From Amycolatopsis sp. FDAARGOS 1241 (GTDB taxonomy: Bacteria > Actinomycetota > Actinomycetes > Mycobacteriales > Pseudonocardiaceae): a stretch of DNA of 64,000 nt. Location: assembly GCF_016889705.1 (NCBI RefSeq), contig NZ_CP069526.1:8150001-8214000 (forward strand), written 5' to 3'. The notes below the pieces were generated by a model. That model did no database searches. It worked only from the letters and a program-made list of their open reading frames with translations, and was not told the origin of the DNA. Shown here one piece after another: positions 55,594-64,000 of the stretch. The position numbers and the translations under genes were made by a program. Within the stretch, counting starts at the first letter, position 1, and each line of letters starts with the position of its first letter.

Positions 55594-57155
55594 TGGTCCT
55601 CTTCACCTTCTTCGGCACCGGTCATGGCGGAACCGAGTTCCTGCGGGGTCACCGTCGCGGGGTTCGCCTCGCTCACGAGCCGCCCGCGCAGCATCACGCG
55701 GATCGTGTCGGACAGGCCGATCAGCTCGTCGAGGTCGGCGGAGATCAGCAGCACCGCCAGGCCCGCGGCGCGCGCCAGCCGGATCTGCTCCCAGATCAGG
55801 GCCTGCGCGCCGACGTCGACGCCGCGCGTCGGGTGCGACGCGATGAGCAGCACCGGGTTCCCGGACAGCTCGCGCCCGACGATCAGCTTCTGCTGGTTGC
55901 CGCCGGAGAGCGCGGCGGCCGGCACGTCGATGCCCGGCGTGCGCACGTCGTACTCGCGCACGATGCGCTCGGTGTCCCGGCGCGCACCGCCGATGTCGAG
56001 CAACCGTCCACTGGAGACCGGTTTCCGGGTCTGGTAGCCGAGGATCCGGTTGGCCCACAACGGCTGCGTGAGCAGGAGGCCGTGGCGCGTGCGGTCTTCG
56101 GCGATGTAGCCGATGCCCGCCTCGCGCCGGGCGAGCGTGCCCAGCTTCACCAGGTCGTGGGTGCCGCCGGCCTCGACGAGCTCGATGTGCCCGCCGCTGG
56201 TCTTGCGCATGCCCATGATCGCTTCGACGAGCTCGGTCTGGCCGTTGCCCTCGACGCCCGCGATGCCGAGCACCTCACCCGCGTGCACGGTGAAGTCGAT
56301 GTCGTCGAGGATGCGCCGCTCGGAGTTCGGCGCCGTCATCTGCAGGCCGGTCACGCGCAGCACGGCCCGGTCGGTCACGGTCGACTCGCGGGTCTCCGGG
56401 CTCGGCAGCTCCGAGCCGACCATCATCTCCGCCAGCTCGCGGCTCGTGATGGTCTTCGGGTCGGTCGTGCCGACGGTGGTGCCGCGCCGGATCACCGTGA
56501 CGGTGTCGGCGATCGCGCGCACCTCGTCGAGCTTGTGGGAGATGAAGAGGAACGTGTAACCGTCGGCCTGCATCTCGCGGACCGTGGCGAACAGCCCGTC
56601 CACTTCCTGCGGCACGAGCACGGCGGTCGGCTCGTCGAGGATGATGATCTTTGCGCCGCGGTAGAGCACCTTCACGATCTCGACGCGCTGGCGCTCGGCC
56701 ACGCCGAGTTCCTCCAGCAGCTGATCAGGCTTGGCGTGCAACCCGGTCTGCTGCGAGAGCTTCGCGAGCCGGGCACGCGCGGCGCGCCCGATGCCGTGCA
56801 GCGCTTCGGCGCCGAGGAACACGTTCTCGGCCACGGTGAGGTTGTCGGCGAGCATGAAGTGCTGGTGCACCATGCCGATCCCGGCCCGGATGGCGTCCTG
56901 CGGGTTGCGCAGCTTCACCTCGGTGCCGTTGATCGCGATCGTGCCTTCGTCGGGCTGCTGCATCCCGTAGAGGATCTTCATCAGGGTCGACTTGCCAGCG
57001 CCGTTCTCGCCGCACAGGGCGTGGACCTCGCCCGCGGCCACGGTGAGGTTGACGTCGGAGTTGGCGACCACACCCGGGAAGCGTTTGGTGATCCCGGTCA
57101 GCTGGACGGCCGGGGTGCCCCGATCGGGGACGGCTTCGGCCTCGGCAGTGCTCAT
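55590..57155 (-). CDS. nucleoside ABC transporter ATPase, double-domain
   Basis: ATP-binding protein of 521 aa with two fused ABC domains. Domain 1 has Walker A CGENGAGKSTLMKIL and Walker B KIIILDEPTAVLVPQE, but its signature is degenerate (LGVAERQRVEI). Domain 2 has a divergent Walker A (GVEGNGQTELVEA), a good signature LSGGNQQKLIVGREL and an altered Walker B end (LLIASHPTRGVDVG). This asymmetry is normal for the ribose/nucleoside class. ATG 57155 chosen; an intercistronic hairpin separates it from the binding-protein gene. Confidence 0.95.
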   Translation of the reverse strand: MSTAEAEAVPDRGTPAVQLTGITKRFPGVVANSDVNLTVAAGEVHALCGENGAGKSTLMKILYGMQQPDEGTIAINGTEVKLRNPQDAIRAGIGMVHQHFMLADNLTVAENVFLGAEALHGIGRAARARLAKLSQQTGLHAKPDQLLEELGVAERQRVEIVKVLYRGAKIIILDEPTAVLVPQEVDGLFATVREMQADGYTFLFISHKLDEVRAIADTVTVIRRGTTVGTTDPKTITSRELAEMMVGSELPSPETRESTVTDRAVLRVTGLQMTAPNSERRILDDIDFTVHAGEVLGIAGVEGNGQTELVEAIMGMRKTSGGHIELVEAGGTHDLVKLGTLARREAGIGYIAEDRTRHGLLLTQPLWANRILGYQTRKPVSSGRLLDIGGARRDTERIVREYDVRTPGIDVPAAALSGGNQQKLIVGRELSGNPVLLIASHPTRGVDVGAQALIWEQIRLARAAGLAVLLISADLDELIGLSDTIRVMLRGRLVSEANPATVTPQELGSAMTGAEEGEEDQ

Positions 57156-57194
57156 CGGTTGGGCATCCAGTTCTGGTCGAAACGCGTGAGGGCC

Positions 57195-57213
57195 CGGAAG
57201 GAAGATCCTTCCG
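57195..57213 (-). promoter_or_regulatory. intercistronic hairpin
   Basis: CGGAAGGA-AGA-TCCTTCCG, a perfect 8-bp stem, lies in the 78-base gap between the binding-protein and ATPase genes. Such structures often stabilise the upstream mRNA or attenuate the downstream part, so that the binding protein is made in excess. Confidence 0.65.
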
Positions 57214-57233
57214 AGCCCCGGCGCGTGCATGTA

Positions 57234-58385
57234 CTACTTGGTCGGCTTGTCCGAAACCTGGATGGCGCCCGAGATGATCTGGGCCTTGTAACCTTCCAGC
57301 ACGTCCTTGATGTCGTCGACCTTGCCACCCGAGGTGGCGTAGCCGACGCCGTCGACCTTCAGGTCGAAGCGCTTCGGCAGCACGCTGAGGTCGCCCTTCG
57401 CGTCGGCCTGCAGGAAGTCGAACACGGCGACGTCCACGCGCTTCATCATCGAGGTGAGGATGATGTCCTTGTCGGCGGCGACGGTGGCCTGGTTGTACTG
57501 GTCGGAGTCGACCCCGATGGCCAGCGCCTTGCCCGACGTCTTGGCGGCGTCGAACACGCCCTTACCGGAGGCACCCGCGGCGTGGTAGATCACGTCCGCG
57601 CCCTTGGCGATCTCGGCCGCGGCCTTGGCGTTGCCCTTCGGCGGGTCCTGGAAGCCGGAGAAGTCACCGGCCGGGGTCAGGTACTCGTCCTCGATCTTGA
57701 CCTTGTTCGACACGGCCTTCGCGCCCTGCAGGTAGCCGGCCTCGAACTTCTGGATCAGCGGCGTGTTCACGCCACCGACGAAACCGATGTGGCAGGTCTT
57801 GCTCTTGTAGACGGCGGCGACGCCGGCCAGGAACGAGCCCTGCTCCTCCGCGAACACCAGCGGCGTCACGTTGGGGAGCTTGATGGTGTCGTCGTCGACG
57901 ATCGCGAACTTGGTGTTCGGATGCTTCGGCGCGACGGCGGCGACCGAAGGCGCGTACGCGAAGCCGACGGCGATGATCGGGTTCATGCCCTGGTTCGCCA
58001 TCTGCTCGAGCCGCTGCTGCTTGGCGGCTTCGCTCTCGCTCGGGCTCGCGGTGCTCTCACTCACGGTCGTGACGCCGAGCTCCGACTTCGCCTTGTCGAC
58101 GCCGGCCGCGGCCGCGTCGTTGAACGAGGCGTCACCCCGGCCACCGATGTCGAAGGCCAGGCCGACCTTGAGCTTGCTGCCGTCGACCTTCTCGCCGGAC
58201 GAGCTGCTCGTGGTGGCGGCGGCCGGAGCTGCCGGCGGCTTCGGAGCGGTGACGCAGCTCGTGTCCGAGCCGCCGCCCGAAGCGGTGTTGTTGCTGCTCC
58301 CACCGGTGTCCTTCGCGCACCCCGCCAAGGTCAGGACCCCAGCCATGGTCGCGGCGGCCAGCGCGGTTCCACGCATGCGACGCAA
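57234..58385 (-). CDS. BMP-family nucleoside-binding lipoprotein
   Basis: Substrate-binding lipoprotein of 383 aa, first gene of the nucleoside operon. The signal peptide ends LTLAGC with Cys23 lipidated, followed by a long Gly/Ser/Ala linker. The mature domain shows the BMP/Med pattern: LKVGLAFDIGGRGDASFNDA, VAPKHPNTKFAIVDDD, FAEEQGSFLAGVAAVYKSKT and HIGFVGGVNTPLIQKFEAGY. I take TTG 58385, seven bases after GGGAGGGAG, over the ATG three codons later. BMP proteins of bacteria bind purine and pyrimidine nucleosides; the downstream enzymes agree with that. Confidence 0.94.
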   Translation of the reverse strand: MRRMRGTALAAATMAGVLTLAGCAKDTGGSSNNTASGGGSDTSCVTAPKPPAAPAAATTSSSSGEKVDGSKLKVGLAFDIGGRGDASFNDAAAAGVDKAKSELGVTTVSESTASPSESEAAKQQRLEQMANQGMNPIIAVGFAYAPSVAAVAPKHPNTKFAIVDDDTIKLPNVTPLVFAEEQGSFLAGVAAVYKSKTCHIGFVGGVNTPLIQKFEAGYLQGAKAVSNKVKIEDEYLTPAGDFSGFQDPPKGNAKAAAEIAKGADVIYHAAGASGKGVFDAAKTSGKALAIGVDSDQYNQATVAADKDIILTSMMKRVDVAVFDFLQADAKGDLSVLPKRFDLKVDGVGYATSGGKVDDIKDVLEGYKAQIISGAIQVSDKPTK

Positions 58386-58450
58386 CGTGTGTCTCCCTCC
58401 CCGCTGATCCAGCGGACGAATCGAGATCGACCCGGCCACAGTGCCGAGTT

Positions 58451-58480
58451 CAACCGCCAGACCGTACCCAACCGCCAGAC
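58451..58480 (-). promoter_or_regulatory. 12-bp direct repeat upstream of the nucleoside operon
   Basis: CAACCGCCAGAC (plus strand) occurs at 58451-58462 and again at 58469-58480, exactly 18 bp apart, 65-95 bases before the start of the binding-protein gene. A regulator or extended promoter element may use it. Confidence 0.5.
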
Positions 58481-58631
58481 GGGCGCCATAGGAAAGGCAC
58501 GCTACGTAACACAAACGTTTACTCAGGGGTCCGATTCGCGACCGATCGTGTACTTACCGTGATCAACTGAATCCGGCATGCGGTCACCCGGAGTCACAGT
58601 CAGCCGCCGAGGTAACCGAGGTCGTGGGGTA

Positions 58632-59453
58632 TCACCCGCTGGTGGAGCCGGCGTCGAAGGTGAAGAAGTGGCCGCACGCGGGCCGTCCGGCTCCGGCGCA
58701 CCGGATCGCGCTGACCTCGAAGGGGTGACCGGGCGGTGCGACGGTCGCGCTTCCGGTCGCCGGCCTGGTAGTCGACGTCGAGCGAAAAAGCGACGTCGTC
58801 GCGCGTGGACAGGGACCGGAAGGTCATCACGACGTCCTCCTTGTCCTCGAGGTCGATCGACTTCGACGAGAAGTACGTGCCTTCGTACTTCGCGGCCCCG
58901 TGGTCGATCTCGAGCTGCCGGACGAGCAGTTGCGGGTCGTCGAAGTCGACCCCCCATCGGCTGGTGGTCGCTCGCGCCCTGCGGCGGGAACCGGAAAACG
59001 GTGCCGCCAGGCGGTGGTGCGCGGTGGACGCCGTCAGGCGTGATCCCGAGCAGCCGCACGTGCCGGGTCCGGTTTCCGCGCAGCACGATCTGCCAGGTCG
59101 CCTCCTGCAGCGGGACCGATCCGGCCGCCATCCTCCGCTGAGCGGCCGGAGAACCCGGGTTGCCGTAATCGCGCAGCACCGCCTGGTCGGCCGCGGAGGG
59201 GACGGAGGAGTCCGGCCGGACGAAGTCCTCGCCCTCGTCGCCAACGCGGGTTGGTGCGACGCGGACTCCCGGATGTCGGACTCGCCGGCGAGCTGGCACG
59301 CCTGGTCGGTGATCTCGTGCTGGTCGAAGACCTCGTGGAGCAGGGCTCCTGCGGAAGACGACGAGGATCGCGACCACGAGAGCCCCCGCGCCACCCGCGA
59401 CCGGTTTCCAGAAGCGCCGCCAGAAGCTCCGCCGCGGCGCGGGCCTCGCTCAC
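58632..59453 (-). pseudogene. membrane-anchored hypothetical protein gene with multiple frameshifts
   Basis: Continuous protein-like sequence is recovered only by switching frames. In order: start SEARAA, then RRSFWRRFWKPVAGGAGALV with a transmembrane segment VVAILVVF, then ALLHEVFDQHEITDQACQLA, then GEDFVRPDSSVPSAADQAVL and TWQIVLRGNRTRHVRLLGIT, then VDFDDPQLLVRQLEIDHGAA and KSIDLEDKEDVVMTFRSLST, then HPFEVSAIRCAGAGRPACGH and a stop at 58632-58634. At least four shifts are needed. The family is not recognised, but the residue patterns within each piece are clearly coding-like. Confidence 0.7.
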
Positions 59454-60012
59454 GTCGACGGCGGCCCGCCACGATCCGGTGATGTCGCGTGCCACCCATC
59501 GCCCGACCCGTTCGCACACCGAACCCGGCCATTCTCCGCAGCCGGGGAGGAAGGGGTCCGGAACGGCGGCTCCGGAACCCCGCCCGGACGATCTTCGCCC
59601 CGCCTGCGGCCGGCCCTCTCGCGAGCCCGCTCGGACCGGGCGTTGCGGACATCACGGAAGTGCGTTCACAACTGCCCTTTTTTCACTCACCGAAAGCCTC
59701 GGAACCGCCGTGCTGAATCGAACCGACCGGGCCGGAAACCCGCAGGTCGGATTGTCTGCCCACGGAGTCCGGTACGTGGTCGGCGCCACACGTCCGAGTG
59801 GTCCGCGACGCTCCCGGTGTCTGGTCCATCACAGAGACGAACCCGGAGGTGAGCCGGGTCGGGAAGGCGGGTCTAGCATCCACTCATCCACGCTCGATGG
59901 CCCTAGATCTCGGCACCGCTGCCGGAGTTGTCCCCAGTGGACCGACCCGGAAGCGAGTGCGGACCTCACCGGTCACCCGGGCACAACAGATGACGTTGGA
60001 GGCCGTTCACCG
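59454..60012. other. intergenic region upstream of sdhC
   Basis: No supported gene. A T-rich tract (CTTTTTTCAC near 59670) and TAGCAT at about 59872-59877 are the only promoter-like elements; the latter lies 135 bases before sdhC and could be the -10 of the sdh operon. Confidence 0.45.
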
Positions 60013-60456
60013 ATGTCCACCACGGCGAGCACTGCCACCGAGGCAGGAGCGAGCGATCGGGCGGGTGCCTCACGCCGGCAGGGAACCTTTTACCGGGGCG
60101 ACCCGGGCATGTGGTCCTGGGTGCTGCACCGCATCACCGGCGTGCTGACATTCTTCTTCCTGTTCGTGCACGTGCTCGACACCGCGCTCGTCCGCGTGTC
60201 GCCGAACACCTACGACCAGGTGATCGAGACGTACAAGACCCCGATCGTGAACCTGCTCGAGGTCGGTCTCGTCGGCGCGGTCCTCTTCCACGCTCTCAAC
60301 GGCATCCGCGTCATGCTGGTCGACTTCTGGGCCAAGGGCCCGAAGTACCAGAAGACGATGCTGTGGGTGATCGGCGTCGTGTGGGTCGTCGTGATGATTC
60401 CGGGTGCGTTCTTCATGCTGAAGCGCACCGTCGAGACGCTCTTCGGGGGTGCCTGA
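60013..60456 (+). CDS. sdhC: succinate dehydrogenase cytochrome b556 subunit
   Basis: Membrane anchor of complex II, 147 aa from ATG 60013. Three hydrophobic segments follow FYRGDPGMWSWVLHRITGVL, the family signature with quinone-site Ser and His-Arg. A heme-ligand His is probably the one in LFHALNGIRVMLVDF. It leads the sdhCDAB operon; two bases separate it from sdhD. Confidence 0.94.
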   Translation: MSTTASTATEAGASDRAGASRRQGTFYRGDPGMWSWVLHRITGVLTFFFLFVHVLDTALVRVSPNTYDQVIETYKTPIVNLLEVGLVGAVLFHALNGIRVMLVDFWAKGPKYQKTMLWVIGVVWVVVMIPGAFFMLKRTVETLFGGA

Positions 60457-60458
60457 TC

Positions 60459-60875
60459 ATGGCCGACCAACTCGTCATCGAATCGCCGCGCCAGCCGCGG
60501 CGACCGGCGGCCCGCCGCAGCAACAAAGAGCTGTACAGCTGGCTGTTCATGCGCATCTCGGGCCTCGCGCTGATCATCCTGGTGCTCGGCCACCTGCTGA
60601 TCATGAACATCCTCGACGGCGGCGTGCACCGCATCAACTGGGGCTTCGTCGCCGGCCGCTGGGCCTCGCCGTTCTGGCAGTTCTGGGACCTCGCGATGTT
60701 GTGGCTCGCCGAAATCCACGGCGGCAACGGCCTGCGCACGATCATCGACGACTACGCGCGCAAGGACAACACGCGGTTCTGGCTGAAGATCCTGCTGTAC
60801 GTCTCGATGGTCCTGATCCTGGCCGTCGGCACGCTGGTGATCTTCACGTTCGACCCCGAGATGCCCGCCAGCTAA
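60459..60875 (+). CDS. sdhD: succinate dehydrogenase hydrophobic membrane anchor subunit
   Basis: Second membrane anchor of complex II, 138 aa. RSNKELYSWLFMRISGLALI opens the first of three helices and LGHLLIMNILDGGVHRINWG, HGGNGLRTIIDDYARKDNTR follow, with the heme/quinone-linked His and the Asp-Tyr pair. A 36-base gap separates it from sdhA. Confidence 0.94.
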   Translation: MADQLVIESPRQPRRPAARRSNKELYSWLFMRISGLALIILVLGHLLIMNILDGGVHRINWGFVAGRWASPFWQFWDLAMLWLAEIHGGNGLRTIIDDYARKDNTRFWLKILLYVSMVLILAVGTLVIFTFDPEMPAS

Positions 60876-60911
60876 GCGCACCCACCACCACACGTAGCGG
60901 AGTTCTTCCCC

Positions 60912-62666
60912 ATGCAGGTCCACAAGTACGACGTGGTGATCGTCGGCGCCGGCGGCGCCGGCATGCGCGCGGCCATCGAAGCCGGCCAGCGCGCCCGCAC
61001 CGCGGTCCTCACGAAGCTGTACCCGACGCGGTCCCACACCGGCGCGGCCCAGGGCGGCATGTGCGCCGCGCTGGCGAACGTCGAAGAGGACAACTGGGAG
61101 TGGCACACCTTCGACACCGTCAAGGGCGGTGACTACCTGGTCGACCAGGACGCGGCGGAGATCATGGCCAAGGAGGCCATCGACGCGGTCCTCGACCTGG
61201 AGAAGATGGGCCTGCCCTTCAACCGCACGCCCGAGGGCAAGATCGACCAGCGCCGGTTCGGCGGGCACACCCGTGACCACGGCAAGGCGGCCGTCCGCCG
61301 CGCCTGCTACGCCGCGGACCGCACCGGCCACATGATCCTCCAGACGCTGTACCAGAACTGCGTCAAGTACGGCACCGAGTTCTACAACGAGTTCTACGTG
61401 CTGGACCTCGTGCTGTCCGAGGACGACAACGGCAACCCGGTCGCCTCCGGCGTGGTCGCCTACGAGCTGGCCACCGGCGAGCTGCACGTCTTCCAGGCCA
61501 AGTCGATCGTGTTCGCCACCGGCGGTGCGGGCAAGATCTTCAAGACGACGTCGAACGCCCACACCCTCACCGGTGACGGCCTCGGCATCATCTTCCGCAA
61601 GGGCCTTCCGCTGGAGGACATGGAATTCTTCCAGTTCCACCCGACCGGTCTCGCGGGCCTGGGCATCCTGATCTCCGAAGCCGTCCGCGGCGAGGGCGGG
61701 ATCCTGCGCAACGCCGACGGCGAGCGATTCATGGAGCGCTACGCCCCCACCATCAAGGACCTCGCGCCGCGCGACATCGTCGCCCGCTCGATGGTCCAGG
61801 AGGTGCTGCAGGGCCGCGGCATGGGCCCGAACAAGGACTACGTGGTCCTCGACGTCACGCACCTGCCGGTGGAGGTCCTCGAGACCAAGCTGCCGGACAT
61901 CACCGAGTTCTCGCGCACCTACCTGGGTGTCGACCCGGTGAAGGAGCCGGTGCCGGTGTTCCCGACGTGCCACTACGTGATGGGCGGGATCCCGACCAAC
62001 GTGCACGGCGAAGCCCTGCGCGACAACGAAAACGTGATCCCGGGCCTGTACGCGGCCGGCGAGGTCGCGTGCGTGTCGGTGCACGGTTCCAACCGCCTCG
62101 GCACCAACTCGCTGCTGGACATCAACGTGTTCGGCCGCCGCGCCGGCATCGCCGCCGCGGAGTACGCGCTCGCGCACGAGCACGTGGAACTGCCCGAGCT
62201 GCCGACCAAGCTGGTCGAGGACCAGCTGGCGGGGCTGCTTTCCGAGCACGGTGACGAGCGCGTCGCCGACATCCGCAAGGAAATGCAGCAGACGATGGAC
62301 TCGCACGCTTCGGTGTACCGCACCGAAGACACGCTCAAGCAGGCGCTGACCGACATCCAGGCGCTCAAGGAGCGCTACGGCCGGATCACCGTGGCGGACA
62401 AGGGCAAGCGGTACAACACCGACCTGCTCGAGGCCGTCGAGCTGGGCTTCCTGCTCGAGCTGGCGGAGGTCCTCATCGTGGGTGCGCTGGCGCGCAAGGA
62501 GTCGCGCGGCGGCCACGCCCGCGAGGACTACCCGAACCGCGACGACACGAACTTCATGCGGCACACGATGGCGTACAAGCAGGGCGAGGGGCTGTCGGCC
62601 GACATCCGCCTCGACTACAAGCCGGTGACCTTCACGCGTTACGAACCGATGGAGCGGAAGTACTGA
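60912..62666 (+). CDS. sdhA: succinate dehydrogenase flavoprotein subunit
   Basis: Catalytic subunit oxidising succinate to fumarate, 584 aa. FAD fold VVIVGAGGAGMRAAIEAG; the His that covalently carries FAD is in SHTGAAQGGM. Substrate motifs QFHPTG, EAVRGEGGILRN and the catalytic Arg region SVHGSNRLGTNSLLDINVFG are intact, and HYVMGGIPTN is present. The stop overlaps the sdhB start (TGATG). Confidence 0.97.
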   Translation: MQVHKYDVVIVGAGGAGMRAAIEAGQRARTAVLTKLYPTRSHTGAAQGGMCAALANVEEDNWEWHTFDTVKGGDYLVDQDAAEIMAKEAIDAVLDLEKMGLPFNRTPEGKIDQRRFGGHTRDHGKAAVRRACYAADRTGHMILQTLYQNCVKYGTEFYNEFYVLDLVLSEDDNGNPVASGVVAYELATGELHVFQAKSIVFATGGAGKIFKTTSNAHTLTGDGLGIIFRKGLPLEDMEFFQFHPTGLAGLGILISEAVRGEGGILRNADGERFMERYAPTIKDLAPRDIVARSMVQEVLQGRGMGPNKDYVVLDVTHLPVEVLETKLPDITEFSRTYLGVDPVKEPVPVFPTCHYVMGGIPTNVHGEALRDNENVIPGLYAAGEVACVSVHGSNRLGTNSLLDINVFGRRAGIAAAEYALAHEHVELPELPTKLVEDQLAGLLSEHGDERVADIRKEMQQTMDSHASVYRTEDTLKQALTDIQALKERYGRITVADKGKRYNTDLLEAVELGFLLELAEVLIVGALARKESRGGHAREDYPNRDDTNFMRHTMAYKQGEGLSADIRLDYKPVTFTRYEPMERKY

Positions 62667-63436
62667 TGACTGCGGCAACCACCGAAGAAGCTCCGGCGGC
62701 GGCGCAGGAGCACCAGCCGATCACGGTCACGCTGAAGATCCTCCGCTTCAACCCGGAGGTCGACAACGAGCCGCACTGGGAGTCCTACGACGTCCCGGCG
62801 CAGCCGACCGACCGTGTGCTGAACCTGCTGTTCTACGTCAAGGACTACATCGACGGGACGTTCTCGTTCCGCCGTTCGTGCGCCCACGGCGTGTGCGGTT
62901 CGGACGCCATGCAGATCAACGGGATCAACCGTTTGGCCTGCAAGGTGCTCATGAAGGACCTGCTCGAGTCCGGCGGCAAGAAGACCGTCATCTCCATCGC
63001 GCCGATCAAGGGTCTGACGACGCTGAAGGACCTGTACGTCGACATGGACCCGTTCTTCGAGGCGTACCGGGCCGTGAAGCCGTACCTGATCAACTACGGT
63101 CACGAGCCGTCCCGCGAGCGCATCCAGTCCCAGGCCGACCGCGACCGCTTCGACGACACCACCAAGTGCATCCTCTGCGCCTGCTGCACGTCGTCCTGCC
63201 CGGTCTACTGGAACGACGGCTCGTACTTCGGCCCGGCCGCCATCGTCAACGCGCACCGCTTCATCTTCGACTCGCGCGATGACGCGGCCGAGGAGCGCCT
63301 CGACATCCTCAACGACTCAGAGGGTGTCTGGCGGTGCCGAACGACGTTCAACTGCACGGACGCCTGCCCACGGGGGATTCAGGTGACGAAGGCCATTCAG
63401 GAAGTGAAGCGCGCACTGCTGTTCAAGCGCGTCTGA
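62666..63436 (+). CDS. sdhB: succinate dehydrogenase iron-sulfur subunit
   Basis: Electron-transfer subunit of complex II, 256 aa. The [2Fe-2S] cluster is bound by CAHGVCGSDAMQINGINRLAC, and the [4Fe-4S] and [3Fe-4S] clusters by CILCACCTSSCP and CTDACPRGI. It ends the operon at a strong terminator. Confidence 0.97.
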   Translation: MTAATTEEAPAAAQEHQPITVTLKILRFNPEVDNEPHWESYDVPAQPTDRVLNLLFYVKDYIDGTFSFRRSCAHGVCGSDAMQINGINRLACKVLMKDLLESGGKKTVISIAPIKGLTTLKDLYVDMDPFFEAYRAVKPYLINYGHEPSRERIQSQADRDRFDDTTKCILCACCTSSCPVYWNDGSYFGPAAIVNAHRFIFDSRDDAAEERLDILNDSEGVWRCRTTFNCTDACPRGIQVTKAIQEVKRALLFKRV

Positions 63437-63452
63437 GAAATTCGTGGTCCAG

Positions 63453-63485
63453 AGGCCCTCACCCGGCTCCCGGGTGGGGGCCTTT
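63453..63485 (+). terminator. terminator of the sdh operon
   Basis: A 13-bp stem with one wobble pair (63453-63465 with 63471-63483) followed by TTT, 17 bases beyond the sdhB stop. Confidence 0.85.
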
Positions 63486-63610
63486 CGGCGTATTGGGCGC
63501 CGTAAATTCAGACATAACTCGCCTGTTCGGCGCTTACACGACCGTGCGTTACTGGGCTATTCTTACGCGTTACCGATGTCTCGGACGGTCGTGCGACGGG
63601 GAACGAACAG

Positions 63611-64000
63611 ATGAGCGCAGGTGCAGAACTGCGGAAGGTGCTTTCACAGCACTTGGCGCCGTTTATCGCCGATCTCGAAGAACTGGTGTTCCGGTATGGC
63701 TACTTGCGGGTGTTCGCCGCGACGGTGGCGGCGCTCGGCAGCGTGGGCCTGCTCGGCGAAGTGCTCGGCATGGAGTGGTTGCGCACGACGTTCGCCAGCA
63801 TCGCGGGCGGGTTGTTCGTCATCGCCAGCGCGATTTCCTTCGCCGGAACCCACAAACTCCGTACGCGAGTGCAACACAGCGAGGAACTTCTTCACAACTA
63901 CGCCGACGCGCTCGCCGTGCGGACGCGCAAGCCCATCGCCGTCCAGGAGTGGAAGCAGGAGGTGACCATCGAAGACAACGGCGACGCGTTCTGCCGGCGA
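63611..64000 (+). CDS. membrane protein, partial at the window edge
   Basis: Open frame from ATG 63611 to the right edge, 130 codons seen. It begins SAGAELRKVLSQHLAPFIAD and contains two hydrophobic segments (YLRVFAATVAALGSVGLLGE and FASIAGGLFVIASAISFAG), then a basic/acidic cytoplasmic part HSEELLHNYADALAVRTRKP and WKQEVTIEDNGD. The end recalls effector or regulator domains with a mixed alpha/beta pattern, but no family is recognised. It lies after the sdh terminator with its own AT-richer upstream region (63500-63590). Confidence 0.75.
   Translation, partial: MSAGAELRKVLSQHLAPFIADLEELVFRYGYLRVFAATVAALGSVGLLGEVLGMEWLRTTFASIAGGLFVIASAISFAGTHKLRTRVQHSEELLHNYADALAVRTRKPIAVQEWKQEVTIEDNGDAFCRR

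Noticed and set aside
55593..58562. 989-codon open frame antisense to the nucleoside transporter genes
   Set aside because: It spans two real genes and their gap on the opposite strand and has no domain.

Overview
The window is high-GC DNA with many GTG starts, one-to-four-base gene overlaps and very short intergenic gaps. It carries typical actinobacterial families: an MmpS-like protein, an XRE/DUF5753 regulator with a DUF397 partner, DUF1707, DUF4232, DUF3516 helicase and bacterial CYP105-like P450s. It looks like a chromosomal segment of a Pseudonocardiaceae-type actinomycete; Amycolatopsis is my best guess, by inference only. No rRNA, convincing tRNA, intact transposase or CRISPR array is visible.

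Layout. 1-6.4 kb: alpha/beta hydrolase, an unusual histidyl-tRNA synthetase, membrane proteins, a methyltransferase and a two-component system. 6.4-11.7 kb: a tightly overlapping leftward operon of an FAD monooxygenase-like protein, an FMN hydroxyacid oxidase, an atypical P450 and a cation/proton antiporter. 11.8-14.2 kb: two aldo/keto reductases under a MerR regulator with a textbook 19-bp-spacer operator. 14.3-19.4 kb: TetR regulators, an ECF sigma factor with a membrane partner, DUF1062 and uracil phosphoribosyltransferase. 19.5-22.7 kb: the XRE-DUF397 pair, a perfect 10 x 19 bp array, a small tyrosine phosphatase and a broken SUKH-like gene. 22.7-26 kb: deoxyribose-phosphate aldolase, an aldehyde dehydrogenase and a catalytically empty aldehyde dehydrogenase relative. 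26-28.6 kb: a truncated S53 protease gene, a secreted DUF4232 protein and a TetR regulator. 28.8-32.7 kb: three tandem duplicated P450s and a 3Fe-4S-type ferredoxin. 32.7-34.1 kb: a divergent methyltransferase/TetR pair sharing twin palindromes. 34.1-40.5 kb: a polyol/sugar ABC importer with a zinc dehydrogenase, controlled by a divergent SorC-type regulator with two matching operators. 40.5-47.8 kb: LysE exporter, Ski2-like helicase, a conserved acidic protein and an MFS transporter. 47.9-58.5 kb: nucleoside salvage (adenosine deaminase, thymidine phosphorylase, cytidine deaminase, BMP-type nucleoside ABC importer), interrupted by a coiled-coil protein gene and 1.2 kb of repeat arrays. 58.6-59.5 kb: a frameshifted membrane-protein relic. 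60-63.4 kb: succinate dehydrogenase sdhCDAB. A membrane protein gene runs off the right edge.

How the genes work together. The nucleoside importer delivers nucleosides. Cytidine deaminase, adenosine deaminase and thymidine phosphorylase strip them to bases and (deoxy)ribose-1-phosphate. Uracil phosphoribosyltransferase recaptures uracil. Deoxyribose-phosphate aldolase splits the sugar to acetaldehyde and glyceraldehyde-3-phosphate, and the adjacent aldehyde dehydrogenase could oxidise the acetaldehyde. The polyol operon combines uptake with NAD-linked oxidation. Two P450 groups (one linked to oxidases and an antiporter, one a triplicated set with a ferredoxin) are the least explained parts and the best candidates for undescribed chemistry. 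At least four decayed genes and several tandem arrays mark sites of turnover between stable operons.
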